64,000 nucleotides of DNA, taken from Brevibacillus_D fluminis_A. GTDB lineage: Bacteria; Bacillota; Bacilli; Brevibacillales; Brevibacillaceae. Location: the NCBI RefSeq assembly GCF_052072235.1, contig NZ_CM125436.1, forward strand, positions 1,668,001-1,732,000, written 5' to 3'. The position numbers and the translations under genes were made by a program. Under the pieces are notes generated by a model that saw nothing but the letters and a program-made list of their open reading frames with translations, was not told the DNA's origin and did no database searches. Of this stretch, positions 59,120-64,000 are shown piece after piece (the stretch's first letter is position 1; every line of letters begins with the position of its first letter).

Positions 59120-60421
59120 ATGAAAAACGAAACAGTGCTGCAGCAAGCCACCTATTTAAAACGCGCTGAACAAGGCCCCGAATCGGCCAGCCCTGAATTA
59201 CGGCAAACGGTAGCAGATATTCTCGCGGATATTCGAAACAACGGGCAGGAAGCTGTGCGTGTGTATTCGCAAAAATTCGATAGCTGGAATCCGGAATCGT
59301 TCCGGGTCGATCAGGAGACGATCGAACGGGCGACGCGCGAAATCGACCCTGCGCTGCGGGCGAGCATCGATTTTTCGCGGGCGCAGGTGCACGGATTCGC
59401 CATGCATCAGCGCGGCACATTGCACGAATTGGAAGTAGAAACGCTTCCGGGGGTCAAATTGGGGCACAAGCTGGTGCCGGTGAATGCAGTCGGATGCTAT
59501 GTGCCCGGCGGTCGGTATCCGCTCATCGCCTCTGCGATCATGACGATTGCAACAGCGAAGGCAGCAGGAGTACCGCGTGTCATCGCATGCGCACCGCCAA
59601 CGAAAGGCGGCGGAATCCATCCGGCCCAGCTGTACGCGATGGCTGCTGCTGGTGCGGATGAAATCTACTGCCTTGGCGGCGTGCAGGCGCTCGCGGCGAT
59701 GGCGTATGGCGTGGAAACGATCAAGCCGGTCGACATGGTCGTCGGCGCAGGCAATGCGTTCGTCGCCGAGGCAAAGCGCCAACTGTTTGGCCATGTAGGC
59801 ATCGATCTGCTGGCAGGCCCGTCCGAGGTGCTGGTGATCGCTGACGACAGCGCCGAGCCCAAGCTGGTGGCCGCTGATCTGCTGGCACAGGCGGAGCACG
59901 GCCCCACTTCACAAGTCATTCTCGTGACCGATTCCACCGCGTTTGCCGAGCGCGTCATCGCTGAAGTGGAGCAGTGGCTGCAAACGGATTGGCCGACGGC
60001 ACAGGTCGCCGCACAGGCTTGGCGAAATCGGGCGGAAGTGATCGTCGGGGCTGATCGGGAGAGCGTGCTGCGGATCGCGGATGAAATCGCCTCCGAACAT
60101 GTTGAGGTGCAGACGCATGACGATAACTGGTTTTTTGAGCGGTTGACCAATTACGGCTCGCTGTTTCTTGGAAAACGCTCGACTGTCGCATATGGCGATA
60201 AGGCGATCGGAACCAATCACGTGCTGCCGACCGATCGCGCGGCCCGCTACACAGGCGGACTTTTTGTCGGCAAATTCCTCAAAACGCTGACATACCAGCG
60301 GGTTTCGGCAAAAGGGACCGAAACGGTCGCCCCCCATGTCGCGGCGATTTGCGATGCGGAAATGATGGAGGGACATGCCATTACGGCGCGGATGAGGCTT
60401 GAACGCGAAACAGGCGAGTAG
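59120..60421 (+). CDS. HisD-family dehydrogenase in a catabolic setting
   Basis: The 433-residue protein has all HisD hallmarks: YVPGGRYPLIAS, VDMVVGAGNAF, LAGPSEVLVIADD, QAEHGPTSQ, EHVEV and GTNHVLPT, with zinc ligands and catalytic His in place. The C-terminal region ARYTGGLFVGKFLKTLTY resembles the HpsN/sulfopropanediol-dehydrogenase branch more than biosynthetic HisD. No other histidine genes lie nearby. It probably oxidises an alcohol to a carboxylate in two NAD steps. Substrate unknown. GGAGGGG precedes the ATG. Confidence 0.87.
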   Translation: MKNETVLQQATYLKRAEQGPESASPELRQTVADILADIRNNGQEAVRVYSQKFDSWNPESFRVDQETIERATREIDPALRASIDFSRAQVHGFAMHQRGTLHELEVETLPGVKLGHKLVPVNAVGCYVPGGRYPLIASAIMTIATAKAAGVPRVIACAPPTKGGGIHPAQLYAMAAAGADEIYCLGGVQALAAMAYGVETIKPVDMVVGAGNAFVAEAKRQLFGHVGIDLLAGPSEVLVIADDSAEPKLVAADLLAQAEHGPTSQVILVTDSTAFAERVIAEVEQWLQTDWPTAQVAAQAWRNRAEVIVGADRESVLRIADEIASEHVEVQTHDDNWFFERLTNYGSLFLGKRSTVAYGDKAIGTNHVLPTDRAARYTGGLFVGKFLKTLTYQRVSAKGTETVAPHVAAICDAEMMEGHAITARMRLERETGE

Positions 60422-60523
60422 AAGTTTATTCATTTTGCATTGATCTGATCAACGTGCGGAAGATGCGGACAGATGCTTACGTACTGTACCGCATCCCCCG
60501 CATGCTACACAGGAGGAATCATC

Positions 60524-61156
60524 ATGAAAAAAGCACTGATCCTGCACGGAGGATGGGCATGGCACTATCCGCAAGAAACCGCGGAATTCGCCCGCACCCA
60601 GCTGCTGGACGATTACGAGGTGGAGGTATTTACTGATTTGGGCATACTCGAATCCAATCGTCTGCATGAATTCGATGTGATCGTCCCGATTTGGACGCAA
60701 GGGGATTTGAGCGTCTTCCAGGAGCAATCGTTACTGAAGGCGGTCGAGCGCGGCGTAGGGCTCGCCTGCTGGCACGGGATCGCGGACGCGTTCAACGCAA
60801 GCCATCCGTTCAAGCTGCTCCTCGGCGGGCAATTCATCGCACACCCTGGCGATTTCATCGAGTATGAAGTAAGCTTTCTGAAACAGGACCCGCTCACGGC
60901 TGGGCTCGCTCCGTTCAAAGTGTTTTCGGAGCAATACTACATGCATACAGATCCAGGCAACGATGTGATCGCGATGACGGCGGTGGACGGCGACAGCTTC
61001 ACATGGCTCAAAGGCGTGACGATGCCGGTCGCCTGGAAGCGCCAGTGGGGCCGTGGCCGTGTCTTTTACCATTCGTTGGGGCATACGCCGCAGGAGCTGG
61101 AAAAGCCGGAGGTTCTGGAACTGACGCGCCGGGGGATTCGCTGGGCGACACGGTGA
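60524..61156 (+). CDS. ThuA-like protein
   Basis: The 210-residue flavodoxin/GATase-like-fold protein has the ThuA motifs ACWHGIADAF, GGQFIAHP, SEQYYMHTD and PVAWKRQWGRGRVFYHSLGH. ThuA proteins sit in sugar-catabolic operons with 3-keto-sugar-forming oxidoreductases. Start at ATG 60524 after CAGGAGGAA. It may act on a keto-sugar or lactone intermediate; exact reaction unknown. Confidence 0.87.
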   Translation: MKKALILHGGWAWHYPQETAEFARTQLLDDYEVEVFTDLGILESNRLHEFDVIVPIWTQGDLSVFQEQSLLKAVERGVGLACWHGIADAFNASHPFKLLLGGQFIAHPGDFIEYEVSFLKQDPLTAGLAPFKVFSEQYYMHTDPGNDVIAMTAVDGDSFTWLKGVTMPVAWKRQWGRGRVFYHSLGHTPQELEKPEVLELTRRGIRWATR

Positions 61157-61187
61157 GGCAACAAAAGTTGTAGGGGGAGGCTTTCTC

Positions 61188-62699
61188 ATGAAAACAGAAC
61201 AGCATAAGACGTTGGCAAGCGGGGTTCTCGGAGTCCCTCAACTCATTTTCCTGGTCATTTCGGCAGTAGGGCCGATCACAACATTATTCGGCAATCTCAT
61301 CTTGATTTTGCAATTTGGCAATGGGGTCGGCGAACCCGGCATTTACTTGCTGGCGATGGTCGTCTGGCTGCTCTTTTCCGTGGGTTTCACCGCCATGGCA
61401 CGCCATATCCGCAATACCGGCGCTTTTTACGCCTATATATCGCAAGGGATTGGCAGACCACTCGGCGTAAGCGCTTCCTATTTGTCGCTTTTGTCGTATA
61501 TCACTATTCAGGTCGCCCTGTACGGGCTGTTCGGCTATGCTGCGCATGTCTTTTTCGCCGCCAGCGCCGATGTCCAACTTGCCTGGTGGCTGTACGCACT
61601 GAGCGCCTGGGCTCTCGTTTCATTTTTCGGATACCGCAGCATCGAGATCGGCTCGAAAATTTTGGGCATTTTGATGCTGGGGGAAGTGGCGATCATGGTG
61701 CTGCTCAGCATCGCATCGTTGCTGGACCCGTCGCCTGAAGGCTACACGGCGGCTTCCTTCCAGCCGAATGTCGTGTTCAGCGGTACGGTTGGCATCGCGC
61801 TCTTGTTTGCGTTCGGATCTTTCGTCGGGTTCGAGGCGACCGCCGTATTCAGCGAGGAAGCCAAAAATCCGCGGCGCACGGTGCCCATTGCGACCTATTG
61901 GTCTGTCATCATCATCGGGATTTTGAATGCCGTTGCGGCATATGCCATCATCGTCGGTTGGGGCGAAACAGGCATCATCGCCAAATTGAATCACGTGTTC
62001 AGCCAAAATGGCGACCCCGGCACGGTCGTGAACGAGCTTGCCACCCGGGTTCTCGGCGGATGGGCCGTGCTGGCGATGCAGCTGCTTTTGGTCACAAGCG
62101 CTTTCGCTGCCTTGCTTGCGATCCAAAACATGATCACGCGTTACTATTTTGCCTGCGGGCGCACGGGCATTTTGCCTGCCAAGCTCGGCCTTGTCCATCA
62201 CCGCTTCCGTTCCCCACACGTGGCAAGCATCGTCCAGTCGGCTACGGCGCTGTTTTTCCTGATCGTCGCAGCCAGTGTAGGTGCTGACCCGTTTGTACAC
62301 TTATACGGGTGGTTTGGTGCAATCGGGACATTGGCGCTGCTGATTTTGTACAGCTTGACGGCGATTGCGGTGATCTGCTATTTCGCCCGCACAGGTGCCG
62401 ATACGCGCCTTTGGCATACCAAAATCGCTCCAGGCCTGGCTGCGATCTGTTTGAGCGGAACGACCATCTACGCCATTCTAAATTTCAGCCTGTTTGTAGG
62501 AGAAGGACAGACGGCGCTGTCGATCGCCATCTTTAGCATCATCGGTGCGATTACGATCGCGGGGATCGCGGTGGGCTTACGGCTCAAAAAGCAAAGACCC
62601 CGCGCTTACCAAGCGATCGGCGTGACGATTGCGGATGCAAATCAGGAGCAAGCAGCAGCGGCAGAAAGGACGCCAGCAAGAAAACGGGAAGGGGCGTAA
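61188..62699 (+). CDS. APC-family amino acid permease
   Basis: The 503-residue permease has about 12 transmembrane segments and the APC core (GVPQLIFLVISAVGPIT, GSFVGFEATAVFSEEAKNP). It imports an amino acid or amine by proton symport. GGGGGAGG precedes the ATG. Last gene of the operon; a terminator overlaps its stop codon. Its presence suggests that the substrate contains or derives from an amino compound, or that a co-substrate amino acid is imported. Confidence 0.9.
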   Translation: MKTEQHKTLASGVLGVPQLIFLVISAVGPITTLFGNLILILQFGNGVGEPGIYLLAMVVWLLFSVGFTAMARHIRNTGAFYAYISQGIGRPLGVSASYLSLLSYITIQVALYGLFGYAAHVFFAASADVQLAWWLYALSAWALVSFFGYRSIEIGSKILGILMLGEVAIMVLLSIASLLDPSPEGYTAASFQPNVVFSGTVGIALLFAFGSFVGFEATAVFSEEAKNPRRTVPIATYWSVIIIGILNAVAAYAIIVGWGETGIIAKLNHVFSQNGDPGTVVNELATRVLGGWAVLAMQLLLVTSAFAALLAIQNMITRYYFACGRTGILPAKLGLVHHRFRSPHVASIVQSATALFFLIVAASVGADPFVHLYGWFGAIGTLALLILYSLTAIAVICYFARTGADTRLWHTKIAPGLAAICLSGTTIYAILNFSLFVGEGQTALSIAIFSIIGAITIAGIAVGLRLKKQRPRAYQAIGVTIADANQEQAAAAERTPARKREGA

Positions 62700-62713
62700 G
62701 CAGCCCTTTTTCC
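62687..62713 (+). terminator. Terminator of the catabolic operon
   Basis: GGAAGGGGC (62687-62695) pairs with GCCCTTTTT (62703-62711) with G-U pairs. The permease TAA stop (62697-62699) lies in the loop. Confidence 0.75.
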
Positions 62714-62781
62714 GTATGGCGATCGTTGTGATTTGTCCGGGATAAAAATTCAAATTACTTGAAATTATCTTTTTATTATCG

Positions 62782-62810
62782 TTTACGAAACGGTAGATTC
62801 ATGATACATT
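62782..62810 (+). promoter_or_regulatory. Promoter of the ABC-transporter genes
   Basis: TTTACG (62782-62787) and TACATT (62805-62810) are spaced 17 nt; operator O4 starts 10 nt later, the same geometry as at the operon promoter. Confidence 0.65.
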
Positions 62811-62819
62811 ATAGGCTAG

Positions 62820-62831
62820 TTAACCGGTTAA
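62820..62831. promoter_or_regulatory. LacI-type operator O4
   Basis: Perfect TTAACCGGTTAA downstream of the ABC promoter, placing the transporter in the same regulon. Confidence 0.85.
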
Positions 62832-62886
62832 CAAAACCGAGCAGGCAACAGTTGACACGAATTATCTTCGAAAGCAGGTGAAACCG

Positions 62887-64000
62887 ATGTCAATCCTTCA
62901 GATTCGCGGCGTTTCCATCTCGTTCCCCGGTGTAAAGGCGCTGCGCGATGTGACCTTTGACATTGCGCGCGGGCAGGTCGTCGCCCTTTGCGGCGAAAAC
63001 GGCGCGGGCAAGTCTACGCTGGGGAAGATCATCGCCGGCGTCAACCCGCACGGCTCGTATTCGGGCAGCATTTTGTATGAAGGCGAAGAGCTAACACTCT
63101 CATCCACACTCGATGCGGAAAAAATCGGGATCGCGATCGTACACCAGGAATTAAATCTGTTCAACGAAATGACCGTGGCTGAGAACATTTTCCTCAGCCG
63201 CATGCCAGGCAAAAGCGGGATCATCGATTTTGAGGCACTGTACGATCAGGCGGGCAAACTGCTTGACGATCTGGGTATTCCGATCAATCCGCGGGACAAG
63301 ATCAAAGACTTGCCGGTCTCCAAACGGCAAATGGTCGAGATCGCCAAGGCGGTCGCGAAAAAACCGAAGGTGCTGATTTTTGACGAAGCGACCAGCTCGC
63401 TGTCCAATCATGAGGTCGCTCTCCTCTATCAAATCATCGAGCGGTTGAAGCAGCAAGGCACGACGATGATTTACGTGTCGCACAAACTGAACGAAATTTT
63501 TGATATTTGCGATGCCGTGGTTGTGCTGAAGGATGGCAGCTACGTACGATCAGCGTTAGTTCAGGATACGACCCGAGACGACATCATTCGCTGGACGGTA
63601 GGGCGCGAGTTGCGGGATTTGTATCCTCCCCGGCGGAAGAGCGGCCAGGCGGGTGAAGAATGGCTCAGGCTCGAAGATTGGTCGGTCCCCGATCCGGTTA
63701 GCCCTGTAAAAAGGCTGGTTGACCGTGTCTCGCTGCACGTGAAGACGGGAGAAATCCTCGGAATCTATGGGCTTGTCGGGGCAGGAAGGTCGGAGCTGGT
63801 CGATTCGATCTTTGAAGGGCAGGAAGGGAAGGCGACCGGCAGGATGTATGTGCGCAACCAACCATTCGCGGTCAAAAATCCGGCGCATGCCATCGCAAGC
63901 GGGATCGCGCTCGTGACGGAAGACCGCAAAAAAACGGGGCTCGTGCTCGGGTTGTCCGTAGAAGAAAACTTGACGCTCGCATCGCTGCGTTCGGTCGCCA
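62887..64000 (+). CDS. Sugar ABC transporter ATP-binding protein (RbsA/XylG type), 3' end outside window
   Basis: The open frame runs from ATG 62887 (AGCAGGTG upstream) to the window end, at least 371 codons. The first ATPase domain has GENGAGKST (Walker A), LPVSKRQMVEIAKA in the signature position and LIFDEATSSL (Walker B). The second domain starts GEILGIYGLVGAGRSE and reaches ALVTEDRKKTGL, typical of the second half of RbsA-type dual ATPases. It energises uptake of a sugar-like compound. Permease and binding protein are expected just downstream. The signature is degenerate (LPVSK for LSxGQ). Confidence 0.9.
   Translation, partial: MSILQIRGVSISFPGVKALRDVTFDIARGQVVALCGENGAGKSTLGKIIAGVNPHGSYSGSILYEGEELTLSSTLDAEKIGIAIVHQELNLFNEMTVAENIFLSRMPGKSGIIDFEALYDQAGKLLDDLGIPINPRDKIKDLPVSKRQMVEIAKAVAKKPKVLIFDEATSSLSNHEVALLYQIIERLKQQGTTMIYVSHKLNEIFDICDAVVVLKDGSYVRSALVQDTTRDDIIRWTVGRELRDLYPPRRKSGQAGEEWLRLEDWSVPDPVSPVKRLVDRVSLHVKTGEILGIYGLVGAGRSELVDSIFEGQEGKATGRMYVRNQPFAVKNPAHAIASGIALVTEDRKKTGLVLGLSVEENLTLASLRSVA

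Noticed and set aside
55703..61156. Sulfonate (DHPS/taurine) degradation operon, suggested by the HpsN-like dehydrogenase and ThDP enzyme
   Set aside because: The ThDP protein does not resemble Xsc, and no sulfolyase or sulfonate transporter is present.

Overview
This window comes from a low-to-mid GC, endospore-forming member of the Bacillales. Four things point there: an intact gerE with a sigma-K-type promoter, an alpha/beta-type SASP gene, a csaB gene (pyruvylated cell-wall polymer for SLH-protein anchoring), and a block lcfA-fadR-fadB-etfBA-trxA-uvrC-lysC-yslB-sdhCAB-gerE that keeps the order known from Bacillus subtilis. A MocR regulator beside ddl resembles the DdlR system described in Brevibacillus brevis, so a Brevibacillus-like or related Paenibacillaceae/Alicyclobacillaceae genome is my best guess. 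The species cannot be fixed from the sequence.

Layout. (1) 1-18.7 kb is a cell-envelope region: nucleotide-sugar dehydrogenase (cut by the window edge), DppA-like aminopeptidase, two GT-B glycosyltransferases, a secreted protein, an operon of O-antigen-ligase-like protein, VCBS/FG-GAP membrane protein and lipoprotein, murJ, a large secreted repeat protein, a methyltransferase with csaB, a PrmA-like methyltransferase and an LCP ligase. (2) 19-25.4 kb is beta-oxidation and electron transfer (lcfA, fadR, enoyl-CoA hydratase, etfB, etfA) with a near-perfect FadR operator, then trxA. (3) 25.4-43.5 kb holds a chemoreceptor, uvrC, lysC behind a lysine riboswitch, metX behind a SAM riboswitch, yslB, sdhCAB, a 1241-residue subtilisin-like protease, cheX, an orphan permease pair and gerE. 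(4) 43.5-46.2 kb is an AT-rich patch of small, duplicated and broken genes: a secreted protein, a scrambled second copy of it, a dispersed 51-bp repeat, a 28-codon ORF with its own terminator, a GNAT acetyltransferase and the SASP gene. (5) 46.2-54.1 kb carries ddlR-ddl-aminotransferase, an MFS exporter, small proteins, an IS200/IS605-like end remnant, a DinB protein and a frameshifted metallo-beta-lactamase-fold gene.

(6) 54.2-64.0 kb is the most interesting part: a LacI-family regulator faces a catabolic operon encoding a GMC oxidoreductase with a Cys-rich insert, a ThDP enzyme, a HisD-family dehydrogenase, a ThuA-like protein and an APC permease, followed by a sugar-type ABC ATPase that runs off the window. 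Four copies of the palindrome TTAACCGGTTAA (one imperfect) sit at the three promoters of this locus. Together they define a LacI regulon whose substrate I cannot name. It is my best candidate for an undescribed system.
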